DNA of 64,000 nt from Blastococcus sp. CT_GayMR20 (GTDB taxonomy: Bacteria; Actinomycetota; Actinomycetes; Mycobacteriales; Geodermatophilaceae), in assembly GCF_004570345.1 (NCBI RefSeq), contig NZ_SPQM01000001.1, positions 1 through 64,000 of the forward strand. The letters are read 5' to 3'. The notes beneath the pieces were generated by a model. That model had not been told where the DNA came from. It saw nothing but the letters and a program-made list of their open reading frames with translations, and ran no database searches. The position numbers were made by a program, and so were the translations under genes. Shown here piece after piece: positions 32,933 through 41,336 of this stretch. Within the stretch, counting starts at the first letter, position 1. Each line of letters starts with the position of its first letter.

Positions 32933-33124
32933 GTGCAGGTCAGGGTGATCGACCAGGCGTGCCAGGGGCACGGGCTGTGCCGGCTGAGTGCGCCGGACCT
33001 CTTCTTCGCCCGCGAGGAGGACGGCAACGCATACGTCAAGGACGAGAACGTCCCCCCGGGCCGTGAGGAGGACGCGCAGCTGGCCGCCGACAGCTGCCCG
33101 GAACTGGCGATCGAGGTCTCCTGA
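32933..33124 (+). CDS. 3Fe-4S ferredoxin of P450-partner type
   Basis: The 63-residue ferredoxin has C10 and C16 in CQGHGLC and C55 in DSCPE, giving three Cys ligands with His in the position of the fourth; this is the pattern of P450-coupled 3Fe-4S ferredoxins. The GTG start follows AGGAGACGTC. It begins an operon with the AtuA pair and is divergent from a P450, so it most likely supplies electrons to that P450 and its paralogues. Confidence 0.92.
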   Translation: MQVRVIDQACQGHGLCRLSAPDLFFAREEDGNAYVKDENVPPGREEDAQLAADSCPELAIEVS

Positions 33125-33126
33125 CG

Positions 33127-34461
33127 ATGGCCTCCGGCCGCGTGCTCACCCTCGGGGCCGGCTCCGCCTACGCGAACGACCGGCTCGAGCCGGCGGCGGC
33201 GATGGCCGAGAGCGGCCGGGTCTCCTACCTCGGCTTCGACTGCCTGGCCGAGCGCACGATGGCACTGGCGCAGGTGCGCCGCCGTCGGGACCCCGCCGCC
33301 GGGCAGGACGAACGCATCGACGCGCTGGTGCCGCTGCTGGCCCGGTACCTCTCGTCCGGCCGGAAGGTGGTCGGCAACTTCGGGGCGGCCAACCCCGACG
33401 CCGCCTGCGCGGACTTCGCGCGCAACCTGCAGGCCGTCGGCCTGTCGGGCACGCGCATCGGCGTGATCCGTGGGGACGACGTCCGCGACCTCGTGCGCGA
33501 CCTCGACCTGGAGCTGCCGGAATTCGGGACGACGGTGCGCGCCCTCGGCGGCGCACTGGTCTCGGCGAACGCCTACATCGGGGCCGAGCCGATCGTCGAG
33601 GCGCTCGAGGGCGGCGCGCAGATCGTGCTGGGCGGCCGGCTCGCCGACCCCTCGCTGTTCGTCGGCCCCATCTGCCACGAGCTCGGCTGGGCGCTCGACG
33701 ACTGGGACCGTGTCGCCCACGCCACCCTGGTCGGGCACCTGCTCGAGTGCGGCGTGCACTCCACCGGCGGCAACTTCGAGGACCCGCCGTACCGGGTGGT
33801 CCCGGACCCGCACAACCTCGGGTTCCCGCTGGCCGAGGTCGAGGACGGGTCGGTCGTCGTCACCAAGCTCGACGGGACCGGCGGCGCCGTCGACGAGCGG
33901 ACCATGAAGACGCAGGTCTACTACGAGATCCACGACCCCGCGGCCTACCTCACCCCCGACGTCACGGCCGACTTCTCCACCGTGTCGTTCGAGGACCTGG
34001 GCGGTGACCGGGTCCGCCTCGGCGGTGCGCGCGGGCGGCCCCGCCCCACGCACCTGAAGGTCCTCGTCGGCGTCGACCAGGGCTGGAAGGCCACCGGCGA
34101 GATGTCCTACGGCGGCCCCGGATGCGTCGAGCGGGCACGCCGGGCCGAGGAGATCGTGCGCCGGCGCCTCGAGCCCGCGGCCGACCGGATCGACGACCTG
34201 CGCTTCGACCTGCAGGGGTTCGACTCGCTGTTCGGGGACCGGCTCCGGGGCGGCTACCCGACGGAGGTGCGGCTGCGCATGGCGCTGCGCACCCGGGACG
34301 CCGATCTGGCCCGCGCGGCGGTGCACGAGATGGAGCTCCTCTACTTCGGCCCGGCCGGCGGCGGGGGAGCCGCCGGCAGCGTCGTCCCGGCGCTCGGCGT
34401 CACCCCGGCCTACGTCCCCCGGGAACTGGTCGAGCTCGACGTCGAGGTGGTCGCGGCATGA
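33127..34461 (+). CDS. atuA: AtuA-like acyclic terpene utilisation protein
   Basis: The 444-residue protein matches the AtuA/DUF1446 family: TLGAGSAYANDRLEPA at the start, GFDCLAERTMALAQ, KVVGNFGAANPDAA, QIVLGGRLADPSLF and ECGVHSTGGNFEDP. AtuA is required for growth of pseudomonads on citronellol and geraniol, though its reaction is unknown. It begins two bases after the ferredoxin stop. The small partner follows with an ATGA overlap; in many genomes these two are one protein. The presence of this pair supports a terpenoid or branched substrate. Confidence 0.88.
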   Translation: MASGRVLTLGAGSAYANDRLEPAAAMAESGRVSYLGFDCLAERTMALAQVRRRRDPAAGQDERIDALVPLLARYLSSGRKVVGNFGAANPDAACADFARNLQAVGLSGTRIGVIRGDDVRDLVRDLDLELPEFGTTVRALGGALVSANAYIGAEPIVEALEGGAQIVLGGRLADPSLFVGPICHELGWALDDWDRVAHATLVGHLLECGVHSTGGNFEDPPYRVVPDPHNLGFPLAEVEDGSVVVTKLDGTGGAVDERTMKTQVYYEIHDPAAYLTPDVTADFSTVSFEDLGGDRVRLGGARGRPRPTHLKVLVGVDQGWKATGEMSYGGPGCVERARRAEEIVRRRLEPAADRIDDLRFDLQGFDSLFGDRLRGGYPTEVRLRMALRTRDADLARAAVHEMELLYFGPAGGGGAAGSVVPALGVTPAYVPRELVELDVEVVAA

Positions 34462-34757
34462 AGCTGCGCGAGCTCGCCTACAGCCGCTCGGGCGACAAGG
34501 GTGAGGTGAGCAACATCTGCGTCTTCGTCTACGACCCCGCCGACTACCCGAAGCTGGCGGAGCGGCTGACCGCCGAGGTCGTGCAGGAACACTTCGGCGA
34601 CCTGGTCCGCGGTCCGGTGACGCGGTACGAGATCCCCGCGGCGCACGGGCTCAACTTCGTCCTCGAGCGGGCCCTGGACGGCGGCGTCTCCATGACCCTG
34701 CGCGTGGACCCGCACGGCAAGGCCTTCCAGTCCCTCGTCCTGGACATCGATCTGTAA
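34458..34757 (+). CDS. AtuA-associated small domain protein
   Basis: This 99-residue protein matches the C-terminal domain found fused to or beside AtuA: LRELAYSRSGDKGEVSNICVF at the start and a Gly-rich C-terminal half. It overlaps the AtuA gene by four bases, so the two are made together and probably bind each other. Alone the domain has no known activity. Confidence 0.85.
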   Translation: MKLRELAYSRSGDKGEVSNICVFVYDPADYPKLAERLTAEVVQEHFGDLVRGPVTRYEIPAAHGLNFVLERALDGGVSMTLRVDPHGKAFQSLVLDIDL

Positions 34758-34772
34758 GCACAGGGAGTTCCC

Positions 34773-36236
34773 GTGATCGACCCGACCCTCGCCGAGCGCA
34801 CCTGCTACCTCGACGGGACGTGGACCACCGGCACCGGCGCCCCCTTCACCTCGGTGGAGCCGGGGACCGGCGCCGAGCTGGCCACCTGGCGGCTGGCCGG
34901 CGTGGACCAGGCCGACGCCGCAGTGGCTGCGGCCCGGCGCAGCTTCGACGCCGGCGACTGGCGCCGCCGGACGCCGGTGGAGCGAGCGGCCGTGCTGCGC
35001 CGCCTCGCGGACCTGCTCGAGCGGGACCACGAGCAGCTCGCCCGGCTGGTCGTCGCCGAGGTGGGCTCGCCGATCTCCCTCGCGCGGACCCTGCAGACCG
35101 CCACGCCGGCGGTCAACTTCCGGTGGGCCGCCGACATGGCCGAGCGCGGCCCGCGCGGCGGCTACGAGGAGGTGCTCCCGCCGCAGACGGGGGCACTGCA
35201 GTCGGAGAGCGTGCTGCTGCGGGAGCCGATCGGGGTGGTCACCGCGATCACGCCGTACAACTACCCGATCAACATGATCAGCTGGAAGGTGGCGCCGGCG
35301 CTGGCCGCCGGCTGTTCCGTCGTCCTGATGCCGTCGCCCCGCGGCGCCCTGTGCTCGGTGGCCTTCCTCCGGCTGGCCGAGGAGGCCGGGATCCCGCCGG
35401 GCGTGCTGAACCTGGTCCCGGGCGATCCCGCCGTGGGGGAGCGGCTCTGCTCCCACCCCGCCGTCGACATGGTGACGTTCACCGGGTCGAACGCGGTCGG
35501 TGCCGCCGTCATGACCGCCGCCGCGCCGACCGCCAAGAAGGTCGTGCTGGAGCTCGGCGGCAAGTCGCCGACGGTGATCCTCCCGGGCGCGGACCTGGAC
35601 CGGGCCGTGACGCCGTCGATCCTGCGGTTCTGCCGCAACGCCGGGCAGGGGTGCGGCGCGACCACCCGCATCCTCGTCCACCGCGACGACGCCGACGCCT
35701 TCCTGGAGCGGGCCCGGACGGTGCTGGCCGCGCTCCCCGTCGGCGACCCGTACGCCGAGGCGACCGAGGTGGGCCCGCTGATCACCGCGGAGCACCGGGA
35801 GCGGGTCGAGGGCTACCTCGCCCGGGCCGTGGACAAGGGGGCGACGGTGCTCGCCGGAGGCGGGCGCCCCGACGGCCTCGACGGCTTCTTCCTCCAGCCC
35901 ACGCTGCTCGGCGACGTGCACCCGGACGACGAGATCGCCCAGGACGAGCTGTTCGCGCCGGTGGCCACCGTCTTCGTGTACGACACCGTCGACGAGGCGG
36001 TGGCGGTCGCGAACAACAGCCGGTACGGGCTCAACGCGCTCGTGTGGGGCGACCCCGGGGAGGCGCGGGCGGTCGCCGCCCGTCTCGAGACCGGAACCGT
36101 CGCCATCAACGGGGGCGGCGGGTCGCGGCCCGATGTGCCCTGGGCTGGTGCGAAGCAGTCGGGCGTCGGCATGGACATGGGCGAGGACGGCTTCGGGGAG
36201 TTCTTCACCGTCAAGCACCTGCAATGGCCCGCGTGA
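34773..36236 (+). CDS. Aldehyde dehydrogenase
   Basis: The 487-residue enzyme has the general base in LELGGKSPTVIL, the nucleophile Cys in NAGQGCGATTR, and TFTGSNAVGAAV. It is about as similar to the aldehyde dehydrogenase at 21.7 kb as typical paralogues (shared NYP, MPSP, GQGC segments). Within this operon it would oxidise the P450-derived aldehyde before CoA activation. The GTG start follows CAGGGAGTTCCC. Confidence 0.93.
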   Translation: MIDPTLAERTCYLDGTWTTGTGAPFTSVEPGTGAELATWRLAGVDQADAAVAAARRSFDAGDWRRRTPVERAAVLRRLADLLERDHEQLARLVVAEVGSPISLARTLQTATPAVNFRWAADMAERGPRGGYEEVLPPQTGALQSESVLLREPIGVVTAITPYNYPINMISWKVAPALAAGCSVVLMPSPRGALCSVAFLRLAEEAGIPPGVLNLVPGDPAVGERLCSHPAVDMVTFTGSNAVGAAVMTAAAPTAKKVVLELGGKSPTVILPGADLDRAVTPSILRFCRNAGQGCGATTRILVHRDDADAFLERARTVLAALPVGDPYAEATEVGPLITAEHRERVEGYLARAVDKGATVLAGGGRPDGLDGFFLQPTLLGDVHPDDEIAQDELFAPVATVFVYDTVDEAVAVANNSRYGLNALVWGDPGEARAVAARLETGTVAINGGGGSRPDVPWAGAKQSGVGMDMGEDGFGEFFTVKHLQWPA

Positions 36237-37777
36237 CGGATCCTGTGCCCCCGGGAGGGGGCCGCGACGTCGGTTGGCTGGTCCGACGCTGGGCCGACAC
36301 GGCGCCGGACCGCCCCTTCCTCACCTGGGTGCCCTTCGAGGGCGGCCCGGCCGCCTGGACCCGCGGGGAGTTCGCCCGCGACGTGGCGTCCCTCGTCGCC
36401 GCCTTCCGTGCGCGGGGGCTGCGCCCCGGCGACTCCCTCGCCATCGTGCTGCCGAACCACCCGGACTTCCTGCTCGCGTGGACCGCCGCCACGACCGTGG
36501 GCGCCGTCGCCGTCTGCCTCAACCCCGCGGGCTCGGTCGACGAGCTCCGCTACGCCGGCGAGCACAGCGGCGCGGTCGCCGCCGTCGTGTCCGCCGACCG
36601 TGCCGACGACGTCGCGACGGCGCTCCCGGGGCTGCGGTTCCTCGCCGTCAGCGGCGCGGGAGGGGGCGGTGCCGACGCGGTGGCGACCCTGCTGGCGGTG
36701 GAGCCGGACGGCGTGACGGGGGTGCTGCCCGTGTCGACGCCGGCGTCGGTGCAGTACACCTCCGGCACCACGGCGCGGCCGAAGGGCGTCGTCTGGACCC
36801 AGGCCAACTGCCTGTGGGGCGGGCAGGTCGGCGCCGCGCACCAGGGGCTCGGCCCGTCCGACGTCAACCTCGTGCACCTGCCCCTGTTCCATACCAACGC
36901 GCTCTCGTACTCCTTCCTCTCCAGCCTGTGGTCCGGCGGCCAGGTCGTGCTGATGCCGAAGTTCTCGGCGTCCCGCTTCTGGGACGTCTCGGTGCGGTAC
37001 GGAGCCACGTGGACGTCGGTGGTGTCCTTCTGCCTCCGCGCGCTCGCCGACCGGGAGGTGCCGTCCGGGCACCGCTACCGCGGCTGGGGCGGCAGCGCGT
37101 GCCTGGATCCGGCGCCGGTGACGGGCGGCGTCCCGGTGATCGGGTGGTTCGGCATGACCGAGACCGTCTCGCACCCCGTCGTGGGCGGGCTGCTGCACCC
37201 CGACCGTGCCGGGTCGATGGGCCGCCCGGCGCCCGAGTACGAGGTGGCGGTGCTGGACGACGACGGCCGCCCGGTCGAGCCGGGGGCCGACGGCACCCTG
37301 CGCGTGCGGGGCAGGCGGGGGGTCTCGCTGTTCCAGGAGTACCTGCACGACCCCGAGGCGACGGCGCGGTGCTTCACCTCGGACGGCTGGTTCGTCACCG
37401 GCGACCGGGTGCGGCTCGACGTCGAGGGCACGCTCACGTTCGCCGAGCGGGCCAAGGACGTGCTCAAGGTCGGCGGGGAGAACATCGGGGCGCCGGAGAT
37501 CGAGCGGGTGCTCCTCGGGGTGGCCGGCGTCCGGGAGGCCGCCGTCGTCGGGCGGCCCGACCGCATGCTGGGCGAGGTCCCGGTGGCGTTCGTGACCGCC
37601 TGGCCGGATGCCGTCCTCTCCCCGGAGCAGCTGACCGAGCGCTGCGCGGCTCTGCTCGCCGCGTTCAAGCGCCCCCGGGAGGTGCGGGTGGTGGACGAGC
37701 TGCCGCGGTCGACCCTCGACAAGGTGGCCAAGGCGCGGCTGCGCGCGCTGCTCGCCGCCGAGTCCGCCGATGACTGA
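36233..37777 (+). CDS. Acyl-CoA synthetase (AMP-forming ligase)
   Basis: The 514-residue ligase has the P-loop YTSGTTARPKGVVWT, the A5-type WFGMTETVS, the TSDGWFVTGDRVRLD hinge and the C-terminal FAERAKDVLKVGGENI, LPRSTLDKVAK catalytic Lys. It joins an organic acid to CoA with ATP. The GTG at 36,233 overlaps the aldehyde dehydrogenase stop (GTGA); an ATG nine bases upstream is also possible. The next gene overlaps by eight bases. Confidence 0.92.
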   Translation: MTDPVPPGGGRDVGWLVRRWADTAPDRPFLTWVPFEGGPAAWTRGEFARDVASLVAAFRARGLRPGDSLAIVLPNHPDFLLAWTAATTVGAVAVCLNPAGSVDELRYAGEHSGAVAAVVSADRADDVATALPGLRFLAVSGAGGGGADAVATLLAVEPDGVTGVLPVSTPASVQYTSGTTARPKGVVWTQANCLWGGQVGAAHQGLGPSDVNLVHLPLFHTNALSYSFLSSLWSGGQVVLMPKFSASRFWDVSVRYGATWTSVVSFCLRALADREVPSGHRYRGWGGSACLDPAPVTGGVPVIGWFGMTETVSHPVVGGLLHPDRAGSMGRPAPEYEVAVLDDDGRPVEPGADGTLRVRGRRGVSLFQEYLHDPEATARCFTSDGWFVTGDRVRLDVEGTLTFAERAKDVLKVGGENIGAPEIERVLLGVAGVREAAVVGRPDRMLGEVPVAFVTAWPDAVLSPEQLTERCAALLAAFKRPREVRVVDELPRSTLDKVAKARLRALLAAESADD

Positions 37778-38930
37778 CACCGGCCCGCTCGCGGGCATCA
37801 CCGTCGTGGAGCTCGCCGGGATCGGTCCGGGCCCCTACTGCGCGATGCTGCTGGCCGACATGGGTGCGTCCGTCGTCCGCGTGGACCGCGCCGGGCCCGC
37901 GTCGGCCGACTACACCCCGAACCCGGTCCTGGAGCGGGGCCGGCGGTCGATCGCCGTCGACCTGAAGCAGCCGCGCGGCCGCGACGTCGTGCTCGACCTG
38001 GTGGCGACGGCCGACGTCCTCGTGGAGAGCTTCCGGCCGGGTGTGGCCGAACGGCTCGGCCTCGGCCCGGACGAATGCCTGGCCCGCAACCCGCGGCTGG
38101 TGTACGGCCGCATGACCGGCTGGGGCCAGGACGGCCCGCTCGCCGGGGCGGCCGGCCACGACGTCAACTACATCTCCCTGACCGGGGCCCTGCACGCCAT
38201 CGGGCGCGCCGGCGAGCGGCCGGTGCCGCCGCTGAACCTGGTCGGCGACTTCGGCGGAGGAGCGTCGTCGCTGGCCTTCGGCATCGTCTGCGCGCTGCTG
38301 GAATCGGGTCGGTCGGGGCGCGGGCAGGTCGTGGACGCGAATGTCTTCGACAGCACCGGGACGCTGATGGCCCTGATCCACGGGCTGCGCGCGCGGGGGC
38401 GGTGGTCGGCCCGGCGCGGCGACAACCTGCTCGACACCGGCTGCCCGTACTACGACGTCTACACGTGCGCCGACGGCCGCTGGGTCGCCGTGGGCACGAT
38501 CGAGGAGCGCTTCTTCCGGACGATGCTCGCCGTCCTCGGGCTGGACGAGGACCCCCGGCTCGCCGGCAGCCACAAGGACCGGAGCCGCTGGCCGGCGCTC
38601 CGCGAGGCGCTCACCGCGGCGTTCGCGACGCGTACCCGGGACGAGTGGGCGGAGGCCTTCGCCGGGGTGGACGCCTGCGTCACGCCGGTGCTCGACCTGG
38701 ACGAGGCGGCGGCGCACCCGCACGCCGTCGCCCGGTCGGCCTACGAACCGCTCGACGGAAGCCCGCATCCGCAGCCCGCCGTGGCCCCGCGGTTCAGCCG
38801 CAGCACGACCCCGGTGCCCTCTCCGGCGGTGTCGCCGGGGCAGCAGACGCGCGAGATCCTCGCCCAGTGCGGCTACGACGGCGCTGCCGTGGACGAGCTG
38901 CTCGAGACGGGCGTCGTCGCCGAGCCCTAG
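37770..38930 (+). CDS. CaiB/BaiF family CoA-transferase or alpha-methylacyl-CoA racemase
   Basis: The 386-residue protein has LAGITVVELAGIGPGPYCAM at the start, DLKQPRGRDVVLDLV, and GHDVNYISLTGAL, as in formyl-CoA transferase, BaiF and Amacr. The Asp of the active site lies in VNVFDSTG-like DANVFDSTGT. The family moves CoA between acids or epimerises 2-methylacyl-CoA; the latter would suit a branched terpenoid acid. It overlaps the ligase gene by eight bases and ends inside a hairpin. Confidence 0.88.
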   Translation: MTDTGPLAGITVVELAGIGPGPYCAMLLADMGASVVRVDRAGPASADYTPNPVLERGRRSIAVDLKQPRGRDVVLDLVATADVLVESFRPGVAERLGLGPDECLARNPRLVYGRMTGWGQDGPLAGAAGHDVNYISLTGALHAIGRAGERPVPPLNLVGDFGGGASSLAFGIVCALLESGRSGRGQVVDANVFDSTGTLMALIHGLRARGRWSARRGDNLLDTGCPYYDVYTCADGRWVAVGTIEERFFRTMLAVLGLDEDPRLAGSHKDRSRWPALREALTAAFATRTRDEWAEAFAGVDACVTPVLDLDEAAAHPHAVARSAYEPLDGSPHPQPAVAPRFSRSTTPVPSPAVSPGQQTREILAQCGYDGAAVDELLETGVVAEP

Positions 38931-38987
38931 TGCCGAAATGGCGATCTCGGCACCTGTGGCGAGGTGCCGAAACCGCCATTTCGGCAC
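38930..38987. terminator. Long hairpin between convergent genes, repeat family member
   Basis: A 26-bp stem (38,930-38,955 with 38,962-38,987) has two mismatches and a 6-base loop. It lies between the CoA-transferase stop and the LLM stop, so it can terminate both. The right arm (GGTGCCGAAACCGCCATT) matches the perfect palindrome at 29,867 in its core, so both belong to one dispersed family. Confidence 0.85.
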
Positions 38988-38988
38988 C

Positions 38989-40032
38989 TCAGGACGGGAC
39001 GGCCGCCTCGCGCACGACGCGGTCGACCGACTCGATCTCCCGGACGGCGGGCACGATGTCCCGGCCGAGGTCGTCGAGGTAGGCCACCACCTGATCGCTG
39101 GTCATGCGCGGCCACTGGGCGCGCACGAGGATCGGGTCGATCGGGACGATCGCGGCCAGCTGGCGGATCTGCTCGATGCACTCGTCCGGCGTGCCGATGA
39201 AGGTCTCCTTCGCGGCGACCGCTCGGAACTGGCGGCTGAGCACCCCGGCGTCCCGGGTCTCGAGCGACCGGGCGGCGTACGCGAGCAGCCGCTCCTTGGC
39301 CATGCCCTCGAAGCGGTCGAAGGCGGCGTCGGTGGTCGGCGCGGGGACGATCTCGCGGCGCAGCGGGTGCCTCACCTGCGGCCGGCCCAGGCGCTCGCGC
39401 TCGTCCTCGTACAGAGCCATGAGACGGATCATCTCCGGCACCGTGGTCTCCGGCGTGACCGGCCAGCCGTCGCCCAGCCGTGCCGAGCGGCGGACGCCGG
39501 CGTCCTTCATGGCGCCGATCCACAGCGGCGGGTGCGGGTCCTGCCACGGACGGATGTGCGTGTGCCCGTCCCGGAAGGACCAGAACCGACCCTCGAAGCT
39601 GACGACGTCCTGCGTCCAGAGCTGCCGCATGATCTGGATGGCCTCGTCCATCATCGCGAAGCGCTTCGCAAAGTCGACGCCGAGCGCGGTGAACTCGTCC
39701 TCGCGGTACCCCGCGCCCATGCCGACGACGAGCCGGCCGCGGGTCATGATGTCGAGGGTGGCCAGCTCCTCGGCCAGGGCGATGGGGTGGAGCAGCGGCA
39801 CCTGGATGACGGCGGTGCCCAGGGTGACGGAGTCGTCCAGCTCGGCGGCGATGCGGGCCAGCGTCGGGATCGGCTGGAGCCAGCGGTAGTCGCCGTAGAG
39901 GTAGTGGTGGCCGATCGTCACGTAGGTCAGCCCGTTGCGCTGGACGGCCTCCACCTGCCGGAGCAGCGCGTCCAGGTGCTGCCTGGGGGACACGCTGCCG
40001 TGGACGTCACCGAGGATCACGCCGATCTGCAT
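38989..40032 (-). CDS. LLM-class flavin-dependent oxidoreductase
   Basis: The 347-residue luciferase-like enzyme starts MQIGVILGDVHGS and has THIRPWQDPHPPLWIGAMK, GRLVVGMGAGYREDEF and VTLGTAVIQVPLLHPIALAE, the standard FMN/F420-type barrel landmarks. The ATG at 40,032 is chosen on a strong AGGAAGGTCGAC site; the frame is open further upstream without support. It faces the CoA-transferase gene across a hairpin and is divergent from a P450. Substrate unknown. Confidence 0.87.
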   Translation of the reverse strand: MQIGVILGDVHGSVSPRQHLDALLRQVEAVQRNGLTYVTIGHHYLYGDYRWLQPIPTLARIAAELDDSVTLGTAVIQVPLLHPIALAEELATLDIMTRGRLVVGMGAGYREDEFTALGVDFAKRFAMMDEAIQIMRQLWTQDVVSFEGRFWSFRDGHTHIRPWQDPHPPLWIGAMKDAGVRRSARLGDGWPVTPETTVPEMIRLMALYEDERERLGRPQVRHPLRREIVPAPTTDAAFDRFEGMAKERLLAYAARSLETRDAGVLSRQFRAVAAKETFIGTPDECIEQIRQLAAIVPIDPILVRAQWPRMTSDQVVAYLDDLGRDIVPAVREIESVDRVVREAAVPS

Positions 40033-40079
40033 GTCGACCTTCCTGGTCGAGGGCGGGTGTCCTTCCCTATCATATGCAT

Positions 40080-40088
40080 TGATTCCTG
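40080..40088 (+). promoter_or_regulatory. Shared 9-mer before a P450 gene
   Basis: TTGATTCCT here is identical to that at 32,852. It sits 13 bases before the P450 start, next to ATATGCAT. It may be a regulator site or chance. Confidence 0.3.
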
Positions 40089-40100
40089 GGAGGATGTCGG

Positions 40101-41336
40101 ATGACCGAACCACGGAAATGCCCGGTCGTGCCCTTCGACCACAACTCGCCGGGGCACTCGGCCGACCCCGTGGCCTCCTACGCCCGGCTTCGGGCCGAGG
40201 CCCCGGTGGCCTGGACGGAGGCGCACGGGGGGTACTGGGTCCTGTCGGACTACGACGCCGTCTTCGCGGCCGCCCGGGACGACGCGGTGTTCAGCTCCGG
40301 CCGCAGCCCGTACGGCGGTGAGGGGCTCGCGAACACCATCCCGAAGGCGCCCGTGCGGCTGCACATCCCGGTCGAGCTGGACCTGCCCGAGCACCGCAGC
40401 TACCGGAAGATCCTCAACCCGGTGACGTCGCCCGCCGCGGTCGCCGAGCTGCAGCCGATGATCGAGCGCTGGACGACCTGGTTCGTCGACCAGGTCATCG
40501 AGACGGGGGAGTGCGACTTCGCCGGGGTCATCGGGGTGCCCGCCGTGGTGACCCTGGACTGGCTCGGGCTCGACGTCGGCGACTGGCGCCGCTATTCGCG
40601 GGCGCTGCACTCGGTCCTCGCGGACTCCCCGGGCAGCCCGGCGCACACGCACGCCGTCGAGGTGGACATCCCGTGGATGGAAGGGCAGATCACGGTGGCC
40701 ATCGCAGCCCGCCGGGCGCAGCCGCGCGACGACCTGATCAGCTACCTCCTCGCCCAGGACGTCGACGGGACGCCGATCAGCGACGACGCCGCCTACTCGA
40801 TGGTGGAGCTGCTGATCTCCGGCGGCGTTGGGACCACTGCGTCCCTCGTCAGCCAGACCCTGGTCCACCTGAGCCGGCATCCCGACCAGCGCCGGCAGCT
40901 GCTGGAGGACCCCGACCTCCTGGCGCGGGCGGTGGAGGAGTTCCTCCGCGCGTTCTCCCCGACCCAGGCCCTCGCGCGCACCGTCACGCAGGACACCGAG
41001 TTCCGCGGCTGCCCGATGAAGCGGGGCGACCGGGTGCTGCTGGCCTGGAGCTCGGCCAACCGCGACCCGGGGCAGTTCGAGGACGCGGAGGACGTCGTCC
41101 TGACCCGGTGGCCGAACCGGCACACCGCTTTCGGCATGGGTATCCACCGCTGCGCCGGCGCCCATGTCGGGCGGGCGATCGCCAAGGAGCTGATCGGGCA
41201 GGTGATCCGCCGGATGCCCGACTACGTCGTGGACGAGGCGGGCCTGCAGACCTATCCGCACCAGGGCGTCAACGCCGGCTTCCAACGCATCCCGGCGACC
41301 TTCACCCCCGGGCCGCGTCTCGGCGCGGACCGGTGA
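40101..41336 (+). CDS. Cytochrome P450 (paralogue B)
   Basis: The 411-residue P450 shares CPVVPFDHNSPGHSADPVA with the P450s at 31.5 and 59.0 kb. The K-helix motif is EEFLRAFSP and the haem Cys lies in FGMGIHRCAGAH. As in paralogue A, the I-helix reads LLISGGVGTTAS with Gly for the conserved acid. The ribosome site is GGGAGGATGTCGG. An esterase follows with a GTGA overlap, so the pair may open an ester or lactone after oxygenation. Confidence 0.92.
   Translation: MTEPRKCPVVPFDHNSPGHSADPVASYARLRAEAPVAWTEAHGGYWVLSDYDAVFAAARDDAVFSSGRSPYGGEGLANTIPKAPVRLHIPVELDLPEHRSYRKILNPVTSPAAVAELQPMIERWTTWFVDQVIETGECDFAGVIGVPAVVTLDWLGLDVGDWRRYSRALHSVLADSPGSPAHTHAVEVDIPWMEGQITVAIAARRAQPRDDLISYLLAQDVDGTPISDDAAYSMVELLISGGVGTTASLVSQTLVHLSRHPDQRRQLLEDPDLLARAVEEFLRAFSPTQALARTVTQDTEFRGCPMKRGDRVLLAWSSANRDPGQFEDAEDVVLTRWPNRHTAFGMGIHRCAGAHVGRAIAKELIGQVIRRMPDYVVDEAGLQTYPHQGVNAGFQRIPATFTPGPRLGADR

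Noticed and set aside
38930..38987. Insertion-sequence end or attachment site
   Set aside because: The hairpin has no flanking target duplication or recombinase gene and fits a terminator/REP-like element better.
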